Positions 50,528 through 59,316 are shown, counted from the first letter of the stretch. The stretch is 64,000 bases of DNA from Crocinitomicaceae bacterium (GCA_029252405.1 JAQXBM010000098.1:1-64000); one strand, 5' to 3'. Translations and numbers: made by a program. The notes: generated by a model from the letters alone, not told the origin.

Positions 50528-51799
50528 ATGAAAGTTTTCAAGTTTGGTGGTGCCTCAGTAAAAGATGCCGATGCTGTTAAAAATGTATTGAGAATCCTTC
50601 AACTCTATAAAGGGAAGAAGCTTGGGGTGGTTATTTCTGCAATGGGGAAAACGACCAACGCGATGGAATCAATCGTGGATGCTCTTTGGAAACGAGAAGA
50701 GAGCCTTTTTAACGACTTGGTAGAAGAACGCCGACAATTCCACTTGGACATCATGGGAGAGCTCTTCAGTAGCCCTGAAAACACCATCTATAACCAGATC
50801 AATACGCAGTTCGATGAACTGATGGTAAAATTCAACGACCCTATACCAGACAATTACGATTTCGAATACGATCAAATCGTATCGCTGGGAGAGGTCATTT
50901 CAACGAAAATTGTAACGGCGTATATTCAGCAAGAAGGAGTTGAAGCAAAATGGATGGATGCTCGAAAACTCATTCGAACAGATCGTCAATATCGACAAGC
51001 TGAGGTACATTGGGAGAAAACAACAGCAATTTTCCAAGAACGATTTTTACCCGAATTCAACGACAATCATGTTTTGATCACTCAAGGCTTCGTTGGACAT
51101 ACTTCTGAGGGATTCTCTGCAACATTAGGACGTGAGGGGTCCGATTTCTCCGCAGGAATTATTGCGTATTGTTGCAATGCGGATGACGTTACGATTTGGA
51201 AAGATGTGCCAGGAATGCTCAATGCCGATCCAAAGTGGTTCGACAACACGGTTAAATTGGAGCAAATTTCTTTCAAAGAAGCCATTGAATTGTCTTATTA
51301 TGGAGCTTCGGTGATTCACCCGAAAACAATCAAACCGCTCCAAAACAAGAAGATTCCCCTGTACGTAAAATCATTCATTGAACCGGAATCTGAAGGAACA
51401 ATCATTCAAGAATCAACAGCCTCAGATCACTTGGTGCCGTCTTTCATCTTCAAAATGAATCAACTTTTGTTTTCATTTACACCGAAGGATTTCTCCTTTC
51501 TCGTAGAGAAAAATTTGAGCCATATTTTTGATCTTCTTTCGAAATCCAATGCGAAAATCAATATCATGCAGAACTCAGCACTTGATTTCTCCATTTTGGT
51601 TGATGCTGAAAAGGTTTCCATCGATCGGATTTTAGAGTTGTTCTCGGATGACTACCGCGTGAAATTTAACGAGGGGTTAGAGTTGGTTACTATCAGACAT
51701 TACGATCAAGCTACGATCGACCGTGTAACAGTTGACAAGGAAATTTTGCTTCAGCAGAAGACGCGTGAAACAGCGCGATTGGTTGTAAAACAGAAATAG
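50528..51799 (+). CDS. lysC: Aspartate kinase, monofunctional
   Basis: Start at ATG 50528 (MKVFKFGGASVKDAD); the tracked ORF begins six codons earlier at a TTG inside the promoter-like box. A 423-residue kinase with the amino-acid kinase motif 'KFGGASVKD', 'FVGHTSEGFSATLGREGSDF' in the catalytic core and 'SYYGASVIHPKTIKPLQNKK'. The C-terminal quarter corresponds to ACT-like regulatory sequence ('SKSNAKINIMQNSALDFSIL'). It phosphorylates aspartate, the first step to lysine, threonine and methionine. The gene symbol names the activity; isozyme type and feedback ligand cannot be told. Confidence 0.9.
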   Translation: MKVFKFGGASVKDADAVKNVLRILQLYKGKKLGVVISAMGKTTNAMESIVDALWKREESLFNDLVEERRQFHLDIMGELFSSPENTIYNQINTQFDELMVKFNDPIPDNYDFEYDQIVSLGEVISTKIVTAYIQQEGVEAKWMDARKLIRTDRQYRQAEVHWEKTTAIFQERFLPEFNDNHVLITQGFVGHTSEGFSATLGREGSDFSAGIIAYCCNADDVTIWKDVPGMLNADPKWFDNTVKLEQISFKEAIELSYYGASVIHPKTIKPLQNKKIPLYVKSFIEPESEGTIIQESTASDHLVPSFIFKMNQLLFSFTPKDFSFLVEKNLSHIFDLLSKSNAKINIMQNSALDFSILVDAEKVSIDRILELFSDDYRVKFNEGLELVTIRHYDQATIDRVTVDKEILLQQKTRETARLVVKQK

Positions 51800-51845
51800 A
51801 TTTTAAATACCGCAAAAGAGTGAGTGAATTCTAGTGCTCAAGTCC

Positions 51846-51853
51846 TATTTTTG
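51846..51853 (+). promoter_or_regulatory. -7 box of the feo operon
   Basis: TATTTTTG, full TAnnTTTG match. It lies 7 bp before a GTG at 51860 that would give an FeoA of normal length; the tracked start at 51824 is upstream of the box. Confidence 0.42.
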
Positions 51854-51859
51854 TGTCTT

Positions 51860-52102
51860 GTGATAAATTCTCTCGATTCTATACCGAACGGAACGACAGT
51901 TCTCGTGAAAAACGTCAAGGCATCTGACTTAAAAGTCAAGTTGTTGGAGATGGGGTTTTCGGAAGGAAAGCAACTCCGCGTTTTGTACCGAGCTCCGCTA
52001 GGCGATCCAATGGCAATCGATATTGGTGGGTATGTTTTATCACTTAGAAATGTTGAGGCGGCGCAAGTTGAAGTAGAAATCATTGAAAACTTGCAGGAAT
52101 GA
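51860..52102 (+). CDS. feoA: Ferrous iron transport protein A
   Basis: A small SH3-like protein: 'IPNGTTVLVKNVKASDLKVK', 'LLEMGFSEGKQLRVLYRAPL' and 'GDPMAIDIGGYVLSLRNVEA' are classic FeoA. I place the start at GTG 51860 (80 residues), just after a promoter-like box; the tracked GTG at 51824 adds 12 unlikely residues. FeoA assists FeoB in Fe2+ uptake at the inner membrane. The stop overlaps the feoB start (ATGA). Confidence 0.9.
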   Translation: MINSLDSIPNGTTVLVKNVKASDLKVKLLEMGFSEGKQLRVLYRAPLGDPMAIDIGGYVLSLRNVEAAQVEVEIIENLQE

Positions 52103-54048
52103 AAATCGCTTTACTTGGAAATCCTAATACTGGGAAGACCTCCGTCTTCAATATTCTCACAGGTCTTCGACAGCAAGTGGGGAATTTCCCTGGAGTTACT
52201 GTTGATCGAAAGGTCGGGAAACTAAAAATCGATGAGCAAGATTGCGAATTGATTGACTTCCCTGGAACTTACAGCATTTATCCAAGATCCAAGGACGAAG
52301 CTGTTGTTTATGACTGTTTATCGAATCCTGATAATGACAGTTATCCTGATGTTGTTGCTGTGGTCGTTGACAAGGCAAACCTCGAAAGAAACTTGTTGTT
52401 TTTCACGCAAGTTTACGATTTGCAGTTGCCAACGGTCATGATTTTGAACATGACAGATTTAGCGCAGCGACAGGAAATTCAATACGACGTCGAGGGATTG
52501 AAAGCACTTTTCCCCGAGGCAATTATCGTTGAGTCGAATGCCCGAATCAAGTCAGGTAAAAGCAGAATTGAGCAAGCGATTGTCAACGCAACTGAACGAA
52601 AAGGACATGCGTTTTTAGAGAATGCGAGTCTTTCAGAAATGGAGGATTTGGCGAGCCAAGAGAAAGAAACAGAATCGCGTTTTTCGAAGATCAGGAGACA
52701 GCTTTCGGATATTCAAGTAGTGACCAAAAAGGAAACGACTCGTTCCGAAAAACTCGATAAAATTCTGGTTCACCCAATTTTTGGCTACGCCATTTTCGCG
52801 GCGATATTGATGGTGATTTTCCAATTTATCTACGCGTTTTCGTCCATTCCAATGGATTTAATAGACACGGCGTTCGCGAGCTTAAGTGAATGGACCTCGA
52901 GCGTTATGCCCGAAGGAGTTTTCACTGATCTCGTTACCCAAGGAATCATTCCAGGGATTGGTGGTGTAGTGATTTTCATACCTCAAATTGCCCTGCTATT
53001 TTTCTTCATCGGAATATTGGAAGAGACCGGCTACCTCGCGCGTGTTGTTTTCATTATGGATCGAATTATGCGACCTCTCGGCCTGAATGGTAAGAGTGTT
53101 GTTCCGTTGATGTCCAGCGTAGCATGTGCGATTCCCGGGGTCATGGCAGCGCGAACCATCTCCGATTGGAAAGAGCGAATGATCACTATTATGGTTGCTC
53201 CGCTCATGAGTTGCAGCGCCCGAATTCCAGTTTATACCTTGCTGATTGCGATTGTAATTCCAGAGGAAACTGTCGGTGGAATCTTTGGGTTGCAGGGTCT
53301 AGTTCTATTCGGATTGTACGCATTGGGAACGATTAGCGCTCTATTGGTAGCGTGGGTACTGAAAGTGATCATCAAAACCAAAGAGAAAGGGTTTTTGCTC
53401 TTGGAAATGCCATCGTACAAATCTCCGCGTTGGGGAAATGTCGGCATGACTGTCCTTGAAAAAGTGCGGATTTTTGTTTGGGATGCGGGTAGAGTGATTC
53501 TCGCAATATCCATCATTTTGTGGGTGCTTGCCACTTATGGACCTTCCGAGCGACGAGAAAACGCGATAGCGTATGCAAAAGAGACTGCACAAATCGAGAA
53601 CTTGAGTCCTGAAGAGACGAATGAACTAATTGCCTCTGCAAAACTGGAATCGTCGTATATCGGGTACATGGGGAAAGCGATTGAACCTGTTATTGAGCCT
53701 CTCGGTTACGACTGGAAGATTGGAATTTCACTCATTACTTCTTTTGCCGCGCGCGAAGTTTTTGTAGGGTCAATGGCAACAATTTACTCCGTTGAAGATG
53801 ACGGAGAGAGCAATCAAACCCTCATTCAAAAAATGAAGGCTGCAAAGCGCAGAGATGGGACACCCGTGTACACATTAGCAGCAGGTGCCAGTTTAATGGT
53901 ATTCTTTGCATTCGCAATGCAATGCATGTCAACCTTGGCAATCGTAAAACGAGAAACACGCAGTTGGAAATGGCCCCTCATCCAAGTTGGATACATGGGA
54001 ATTCTGGCGTATCTTGGAGCGTGGATCACATTTATACTCCTCAGCTAA
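52099..54048 (+). CDS. feoB: Ferrous iron transporter FeoB
   Basis: A 649-residue Fe2+ permease. N-terminal G domain: G1 'GNPNTGKTSVFNILTG' (about 7-22), switch 'GNFPGVTVDRKVG', G3 'DFPGTYS', G4-like 'LNMTDLA'; then a helical linker and the membrane part with two Gate motifs ('VPLMSSVACAIPGVMAARTI', 'VAPLMSCSARIPVYTLLIA'). The length is a little below the 700-770 usual for the family, with a short linker. Translationally coupled to feoA, and its stop overlaps the start of a small third gene. Confidence 0.96.
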   Translation: MKIALLGNPNTGKTSVFNILTGLRQQVGNFPGVTVDRKVGKLKIDEQDCELIDFPGTYSIYPRSKDEAVVYDCLSNPDNDSYPDVVAVVVDKANLERNLLFFTQVYDLQLPTVMILNMTDLAQRQEIQYDVEGLKALFPEAIIVESNARIKSGKSRIEQAIVNATERKGHAFLENASLSEMEDLASQEKETESRFSKIRRQLSDIQVVTKKETTRSEKLDKILVHPIFGYAIFAAILMVIFQFIYAFSSIPMDLIDTAFASLSEWTSSVMPEGVFTDLVTQGIIPGIGGVVIFIPQIALLFFFIGILEETGYLARVVFIMDRIMRPLGLNGKSVVPLMSSVACAIPGVMAARTISDWKERMITIMVAPLMSCSARIPVYTLLIAIVIPEETVGGIFGLQGLVLFGLYALGTISALLVAWVLKVIIKTKEKGFLLLEMPSYKSPRWGNVGMTVLEKVRIFVWDAGRVILAISIILWVLATYGPSERRENAIAYAKETAQIENLSPEETNELIASAKLESSYIGYMGKAIEPVIEPLGYDWKIGISLITSFAAREVFVGSMATIYSVEDDGESNQTLIQKMKAAKRRDGTPVYTLAAGASLMVFFAFAMQCMSTLAIVKRETRSWKWPLIQVGYMGILAYLGAWITFILLS

Positions 54049-54188
54049 TGCAAGACGCACTCGTCATATTAACTGTTTCGGCAGCCGTTTTTTTCATCGG
54101 AAGGATGATTTATAAGCAGTTTTTCACAACGGATTCTGGGTGTGATACGTGCGGAATGAGTCAATTGACTGATGATCCGATTGTCTGA
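54048..54188 (+). CDS. FeoB-associated Cys-rich small membrane protein
   Basis: A 46-residue protein hidden inside a longer tracked ORF (53922-54188), whose upstream part is a shadow of feoB. The ATG at 54048 shares one base with the feoB stop (TAATG). One TM helix ('DALVILTVSAAVFFIGRMIY') is followed by a tail with two Cys, 'DSGCDTCGMS'. This matches the small FeoB-associated Cys-rich proteins that take the FeoC position in some operons. The CxxC may bind metal or sense redox state; its function is not established. Confidence 0.8.
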   Translation: MQDALVILTVSAAVFFIGRMIYKQFFTTDSGCDTCGMSQLTDDPIV

Positions 54189-54227
54189 TCATCCGATTTT
54201 CCGAAAACATAAATTGAACTTTACCGA

Positions 54228-54331
54228 TTGGATAATCCAACTGCAACAACATCAAGGGTGTCAGTCTAACAGGCGCAGCCGAATGTAAGAGCGCAGCGAT
54301 CTAATCATCTAGTAGCGAAGCGAGTCTAACA
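54228..54331. repeat. Short repeat-rich intergenic segment
   Basis: After a small TTGGAT-A-ATCCAA palindrome (54228-54240), the phrase AGTCTAACA occurs at 54263 and 54323, and related GCGCAGCCGA / GCGCAGCGAT / GCGAAGCGAG units lie between. It separates two convergent genes; no ORF. Confidence 0.5.
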
Positions 54332-54333
54332 AC

Positions 54334-55368
54334 CTACTTCCCCCTCGGAACGTGCTTTGAAGTGAATTTCTCAGCTGCCTTGTTCCAGTTATCAATCTTT
54401 TCACCACGTTCTTTGTTCGCAGTTTCATTCCCAGAATTGTAGTCGTTAACGGCCTTATTCACTTTTTCAACCGCCGCGTTGAATGTATCCACATCTTCTT
54501 GCGTGCGATTCTTTTCTTTTTTCGCTTCAAATGCCTCTTTGATCTTCGCGAAGCTTTCGTTCGCTTCAAAGAATTCCAAGATCACATCAATACCTTCTCC
54601 CGCTTCTTTCTGATAGAATTTCAAGAGGTTGCGTGTCGCTTCAATCATTGATTTGTCGCCTTGGTAAAGCTTCACTTCTTTCAGTTTTCCCATTCCTTCC
54701 TCAACTGTTGAGAGGAGTGCGTCTCTGTTCTGCTCAATCGCGTTGATGTCGTTGCGATCAATCGCTTCCATCAAATACAATTCTTGTTTGTACGACTTAA
54801 AGAAAATCAAGTAGATTTCATTGTAATGATCGTACACTTGGTTGGCAATCTCCATCTTCTGATCGAGCTTCGTATCTTCTCCTTCGATGATCGTGATTCC
54901 ATTATCTTCCGCGAATTTTCTGTGCTCTCGGTTGATCATCTCTCCTGCTTCCTTCATTTTGTCACTCGCCAAATCACGCGCCATCATGTAAGCTTCCATT
55001 GCATCGTAAGATTGCTCCGCAATTGCTTCCATATCAACAATTTTTGCGTAATCTTCCTTTAAAACAATCTCGATCAATTCGAAGTACATCACCACAGAAT
55101 CGCGGTAACGAACATCTTCTTTAAATCCTTTGGCGCGCTTCGCTTTGTTCTTAGCTGAGCTCGTTGTTTGAATCAATTCGGAACGACGTTTCTCCACTTT
55201 TCGTGCGCTTTTCCCGTGCGATACAGAACGTGTGTAATCCCACATATCTTCTTGAATCTGGAGATATTCGGAAGAAAAGTAATCCATGTATTCTCCAGGA
55301 TTTGAGGAGCTTTGAGCAGTGAGATTCAATGCGAGAAAGAGTGCTGCGAGTGATAAAAGATGTTTCAT
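54334..55368 (-). CDS. Secreted helical protein, LIC11966-like
   Basis: A 344-residue protein with signal peptide (MKHLLSLAALFLALNLTAQ). The mature part is almost wholly alpha-helical and highly charged ('RKVEKRRSELIQTTSSAKNK', 'KLDQKMEIANQVYDHYNEIY'), suggesting a long helical bundle. The N-terminal 'SNPGEYMDYFSSEYLQIQED' recalls the LIC11966 surface-protein family; this is tentative. It lies 4 bp after the C-terminal processing protease gene, on the same transcript. No enzymatic motif. Confidence 0.75.
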   Translation of the reverse strand: MKHLLSLAALFLALNLTAQSSSNPGEYMDYFSSEYLQIQEDMWDYTRSVSHGKSARKVEKRRSELIQTTSSAKNKAKRAKGFKEDVRYRDSVVMYFELIEIVLKEDYAKIVDMEAIAEQSYDAMEAYMMARDLASDKMKEAGEMINREHRKFAEDNGITIIEGEDTKLDQKMEIANQVYDHYNEIYLIFFKSYKQELYLMEAIDRNDINAIEQNRDALLSTVEEGMGKLKEVKLYQGDKSMIEATRNLLKFYQKEAGEGIDVILEFFEANESFAKIKEAFEAKKEKNRTQEDVDTFNAAVEKVNKAVNDYNSGNETANKERGEKIDNWNKAAEKFTSKHVPRGK

Positions 55369-55372
55369 AGAG

Positions 55373-57442
55373 TTATTGGTTATTTGAAAGTTCTATTTGT
55401 TTTTCTAAGATTTTGTACGCTTCGTTCAACTCGACATCTTGAGTCAATCGTTCCATAAACGCATCGTTGTAGCTTTTCAAAAATGGCGACAACTTCAATA
55501 TTGTTTCGTCAAACTGAGTCGATTCAGGAAGATAAGCATATTCGGCTTCTTTCTTCAATGACTTGTACCTTTTGAATAAGTCTGATTCAAGTTCGAGCAG
55601 TTCAATTGCCTTGTTGATGTCAAGCTCAGTATAAATCTCCTCCTGAACAACTCGAATTGAGTCTGCAACAACAAGAAGTTTATTGATTACTGGAGATTTC
55701 GAATCCGACTGTGTAATCTGCAAATCCCCAATTGGGAAATCAGCTTTCGGCTTGTAATAAATTTTCTTTTCGATGTTTTCCAAAGAAAGAACGTTGGGTA
55801 AATCGCGTTCGTAACTTGATTCGTATGGACTCAAATCGGGAAACACAATATCGGGCGAAACACCTGAATTCTGAAGGGATGAATTGCTCAAACGATAGAT
55901 TCCAGTCAGTGTAATTTTGGCGTAACCCCAGCTTGCGTCCTCGGGATAAAAACTTGGTGTGGATGGGTTAACGAGCGGATCCAAAGGAAGAATGGTCTGG
56001 CTCGTAGCTTTTCCAAATGTTGGTTGACCGATGATCACTGCCCGATTGTAATCTTGAAGCGCAGCAGTAACAATTTCTGAGGCTGATGCAGAGTTCGAAT
56101 TCACCAAAACGACCAAGGGGCCATTGTAAATTGAACCTCGGTTAAAATCTTTGGAAGTGAAGAGTTCACCATCGTTGTACTTTTCGGTCATCACGGGACC
56201 GTAATCGATGAAAATTCCGACTAAGTCGATAGCTTCTTTTACTGATCCACCGCCGTTGTTGCGAAGGTCAATAATCAACCCATCGATGTCTTTCTTTTTG
56301 AGTTTTCTCAAGGATTTCGCAACATCATTCGCGCAGCCTAGGTTCGAAGTGTCTGTCCAGCTCGTGTAAAAATCAGGCAATGAAATGTATCCAATATTGG
56401 TGTTCTCGCCAGCCAACAACGCTGATTTGATGATGTCGTCATCACTGTACACTTTAGATTTGACAAGTGTAACAGTCGATTTCACACCTTCTGATTTCAA
56501 CAATAAATCAATTGTATCGGTAGAAATCTGGAAGAAAAAATCGTTGATTTCTGCACGCGTTGATGAGCTTGGGACTATGCTCGTTCCGTCGCTTTCGGTG
56601 ATCTTCAAAACGATATCTCCAACGTTCACTTCTTCGTTGAACCAAGCCGAGCTGCCGGGTGCGGTTCCAGTTATTTCGTATTCACCTTTCTCATTTTTCG
56701 CGTAAGTGATTCCAAAAATGCGTCGCTCCGAAGATAGTTCCTCAGTGAATTCTTGGCGAATGGATTCGTTGAAATAGTTGGAGTGCGGATCGAAGCATTG
56801 TGCAATGGCATTGATGTATGAAAGTTCGAAATAATCACCTGTAAGTTCGATTTCATCAAAGTAGGAGCTGAACGTTTGTTTTGCCCAAGTCACTGCTTTT
56901 TCTAGCTCCGCCTCTAAATCAACTTCATCTTTTGGCAAGTCTTCTATACTTGATAGAATTTCCTCCTGAAGACGTTTTAAGGTATAGTTCGTCCAGTTTT
57001 CGGTCAACTCTTCGGCTGTTTTTGGGTAAGATGTCGGGTCCAAATATTCCCCTTTTCGTATCAGTACACGTTTAGCTTCGTCCAAAGCCGATTCGCATGC
57101 CTTGCGAGCTTCAGTTAATCGTTCGAGAAAAATGCGTTCGACCTCAAGAATGTAGCGCGTTTCCTTTCCAAGAATTTGATCGTCAAGTGAGTCCGACATT
57201 GCTTCCAAAAAATCAATATCCGATTGGTGGAACAGCATAAATTCGCCGTCCAAGGAATTGATAAATGAGGTGTGGACATCCCTTCCAAACGCATCGTCGA
57301 TGTCCCTAGGTTGAAGGTGATAATCGTTGAAAAAGTCGACTAATCTTCGTGCATGCTTGGCGATCTTTTCTTCATCCAAACAAAAGGAATTGCTTGAGAT
57401 TAGTAGCACAAATCCCAGAAGAAGAAATCGGTAAAAGTTCAT
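55373..57442 (-). CDS. Carboxy-terminal processing protease (tail-specific, S41)
   Basis: A 689-residue exported protease: signal peptide (MNFYRFLLLGFVLLISSNSF), a long helical N-terminal region (about 25-230), a PDZ domain ('GTAPGSSAWFNEEVNVGDIV', about 250-335) and the S41 catalytic domain. The Ser-Lys dyad is S453 in 'NSNSASASEIV' and K478 in 'PTFGKATSQ', with the same 25-residue spacing as in E. coli Prc. A C-terminal helical extension follows. It degrades or trims periplasmic proteins by their C-termini. The promoter region upstream is occupied by a transporter relic. Confidence 0.92.
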   Translation of the reverse strand: MNFYRFLLLGFVLLISSNSFCLDEEKIAKHARRLVDFFNDYHLQPRDIDDAFGRDVHTSFINSLDGEFMLFHQSDIDFLEAMSDSLDDQILGKETRYILEVERIFLERLTEARKACESALDEAKRVLIRKGEYLDPTSYPKTAEELTENWTNYTLKRLQEEILSSIEDLPKDEVDLEAELEKAVTWAKQTFSSYFDEIELTGDYFELSYINAIAQCFDPHSNYFNESIRQEFTEELSSERRIFGITYAKNEKGEYEITGTAPGSSAWFNEEVNVGDIVLKITESDGTSIVPSSSTRAEINDFFFQISTDTIDLLLKSEGVKSTVTLVKSKVYSDDDIIKSALLAGENTNIGYISLPDFYTSWTDTSNLGCANDVAKSLRKLKKKDIDGLIIDLRNNGGGSVKEAIDLVGIFIDYGPVMTEKYNDGELFTSKDFNRGSIYNGPLVVLVNSNSASASEIVTAALQDYNRAVIIGQPTFGKATSQTILPLDPLVNPSTPSFYPEDASWGYAKITLTGIYRLSNSSLQNSGVSPDIVFPDLSPYESSYERDLPNVLSLENIEKKIYYKPKADFPIGDLQITQSDSKSPVINKLLVVADSIRVVQEEIYTELDINKAIELLELESDLFKRYKSLKKEAEYAYLPESTQFDETILKLSPFLKSYNDAFMERLTQDVELNEAYKILEKQIELSNNQ

Positions 57443-57520
57443 TTATTCAAAATTCAAGCCTTGCTTTTTCAGTAAACATTTTGCGACAAAAGCAAGCGCT
57501 ACAAGGTACGGAAAATTCAT
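57443..57520 (-). pseudogene. 3'-terminal relic of a second MFS transporter
   Basis: The 77-bp gap between the MFS and protease genes encodes, on the minus strand, 25 codons reading 'FPYLVALAFVAKCLLKKQGL' plus NFE and a stop. This lines up without gaps with the C-terminus of the adjacent intact MFS protein ('FAYLAAFAFIVKRTLKKQGL' plus ATE): 14 of 24 positions identical by my count. Reading frame and stop are intact, but nothing of the rest of such a gene remains. It looks like the tail of a tandem paralogue lost by deletion or recombination. An ATG (57520-57518) at its upstream end overlaps the MFS stop, so a 25-aa peptide could in principle be made. Confidence 0.75.
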
Positions 57521-59316
57521 TACTCCGTCGCTAACCCTTGCTTCTTAAGTGTGCGTTTCACAATGAATGCGAATGCCGCCAAGTAGGCGAAACAAAGCGC
57601 TCCAACGAAGAACGACTCTTGGATACCGATGATATCCGAAAGTTTCCCTTGGATTGGTGGGATAATCCCTCCTCCCAAAATCATCATCACCAAGAAGGCA
57701 GAACCTTGCGTTTGGAATTTCCCTAATCCTATCAACGATAGAGAGAAAATAGATGGCCACATGATTGAGCAGAAAAGTCCTGCACTCAAGAAAGCATAAA
57801 TGGTTACCATTCCAGAAGATGTCAACCCAATAATCATCGCGACGAATGCGAGTGTTCCAAATATTCCTAGGGTTATTGCTGGTCGATCGTTCGTTATGTA
57901 CGTCACAACGATTTGAAGCAACACGCAGAAAATGTACCAGTAGAATGGTTTCACATCGTGTCCAGCGATCGCGGAAGCAAGCAAAACAACACCAAAAGCG
58001 ACTAGCGGTACCACGAAGCGTAAAATCTGTTTTGTTTGCTTTTTCATTTCGAAAGCATTGATGGCACCTCCCCAACGGCCAATCATCAAACTTCCCCAGA
58101 ACATAGCGACGTATGGCGCGATTTCAGAAGTTCCTAATCCACCGAATTTGGGTTGTTTCAACAATTCTGCGAGGTTACTTCCAACAGCAACTTCCACTCC
58201 CACGTAAGTGAAAATGGCTAACATTCCGAAGGTCAATTGTGGATACTGCATAGCGCCCCATCCTTCTTTTTGTTTGTTCGCCACTCTGTTAATGATCAAC
58301 ATTCCAAGAACGATCACAGCAAGTGCGCCCAACAACCAGTACATTCGTGTTTGTTCAAGTGGTTTAAGCAGATCTTCATTTGTCGTTTCTAATGCGCTAA
58401 TTTCAGCTGTTTCTGTCGGACAAACTTCAGCTGATAATGTTTCGAGTTCTTCCTCTTCCATTTCGCCCACTTCGTAGTTGGCAGCTTCCAGCTTTTCCGT
58501 GATATCATCTTGGATATCAGAAATCGATGTTTGATTCGTCTCGATGGCCTTTGCGTCTTTCGAAGCGTAGCTTGCAAATACTGGAGCAAAACATCCAATC
58601 AACAAACCGGTAATCAACAATAAAGTGACAACCGCTTTTCGAGCGCGTTCTGGTTTTCCTTCAACGATTCCAGCTGGAACTTTTTTCGAAAAGCCGATTA
58701 ATGCGGCAATCCCTATGAACAATCCTCCAACGAGGGCATACAAAACGATGACCTTCCAAAGGTCCAAATTGGCAATTTCTTCTTGGGTAAATGTTCCGCT
58801 TCCGAATAGCGCAAATGCAATCACTAAAGGTCCAATTGTTGTTCCCAAACTGTTGATTCCACCTCCTAAATTGATTCGGTTACTTCCTGTTGATTCATCT
58901 CCAAGTGAGATCATAAAAGGGTTGGCACCAGTTTGCTGGAGGGAGAATCCGAGGGCTACGATGAACAATCCCAAGAGCATTCCTGAAAAGACATTGAATT
59001 CGACTGAAATGATCATTGCGACGGCTCCAAGAGCGGAGAAGAGGAGACCAAAAACGATACTTTTTTTGTATCCCCACCCACCTACAAGGTCTTTACCAGT
59101 GGAAGAACCGTAGACGAACAATCCAAGTGCGCCCAAGTAGTAAGCTCCATAGAATGCAAAGTCGATTAACTGACTTTGAAATTGATCGAGACTGAAATAA
59201 TCTTTACAAAATGGGATAAAAACACTGTTTCCAGCGGCGATAAATCCCCAGAAAAAGAAAACGAGCGTGATTGTAGTAAGTGCTCCGTAATTCGTCTGTT
59301 TCGGCTTATTGTCCAT
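57520..59316 (-). CDS. FucP-like MFS transporter with an extra acidic two-TM insertion
   Basis: A 598-residue major facilitator of the FucP/sugar:H+ symporter type: 'FFFWGFIAAGNSVFIPFCKD', 'GFSLQQTGANPFMISLGDES' and 'YPQLTFGMLAIFTYVGVEVA'. Usual members have about 430 residues; here roughly 160 extra residues at the midpoint add a helix ('VVTLLLITGLLIGCFAPVFA'), an acidic loop of about 70 residues ('EVGEMEEEELETLSAEV') and another helix ('YWLLGALAVIVLGMLIINRV'), predicting 14 helices. It lies 69 bp after the hydroxyproline oxidase gene, so it may serve that pathway, though the family normally moves sugars. Confidence 0.88.
   Translation of the reverse strand: MDNKPKQTNYGALTTITLVFFFWGFIAAGNSVFIPFCKDYFSLDQFQSQLIDFAFYGAYYLGALGLFVYGSSTGKDLVGGWGYKKSIVFGLLFSALGAVAMIISVEFNVFSGMLLGLFIVALGFSLQQTGANPFMISLGDESTGSNRINLGGGINSLGTTIGPLVIAFALFGSGTFTQEEIANLDLWKVIVLYALVGGLFIGIAALIGFSKKVPAGIVEGKPERARKAVVTLLLITGLLIGCFAPVFASYASKDAKAIETNQTSISDIQDDITEKLEAANYEVGEMEEEELETLSAEVCPTETAEISALETTNEDLLKPLEQTRMYWLLGALAVIVLGMLIINRVANKQKEGWGAMQYPQLTFGMLAIFTYVGVEVAVGSNLAELLKQPKFGGLGTSEIAPYVAMFWGSLMIGRWGGAINAFEMKKQTKQILRFVVPLVAFGVVLLASAIAGHDVKPFYWYIFCVLLQIVVTYITNDRPAITLGIFGTLAFVAMIIGLTSSGMVTIYAFLSAGLFCSIMWPSIFSLSLIGLGKFQTQGSAFLVMMILGGGIIPPIQGKLSDIIGIQESFFVGALCFAYLAAFAFIVKRTLKKQGLATE

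Noticed and set aside
51824-51859. Longer FeoA N-terminus (GTG at 51824)
   Set aside because: The extra 12 residues lie across a TAnnTTTG box and do not look like FeoA; GTG 51860 gives normal length.
54228-54331. tRNA or small RNA gene in the feo downstream gap
   Set aside because: No cloverleaf or TPsiC-like motif; repeats explain the composition.
57545-58075. 176-aa minus-strand ORF in the MFS gene in another frame
   Set aside because: Same-strand shadow rich in Arg/Cys/Trp; the MFS frame explains the region.
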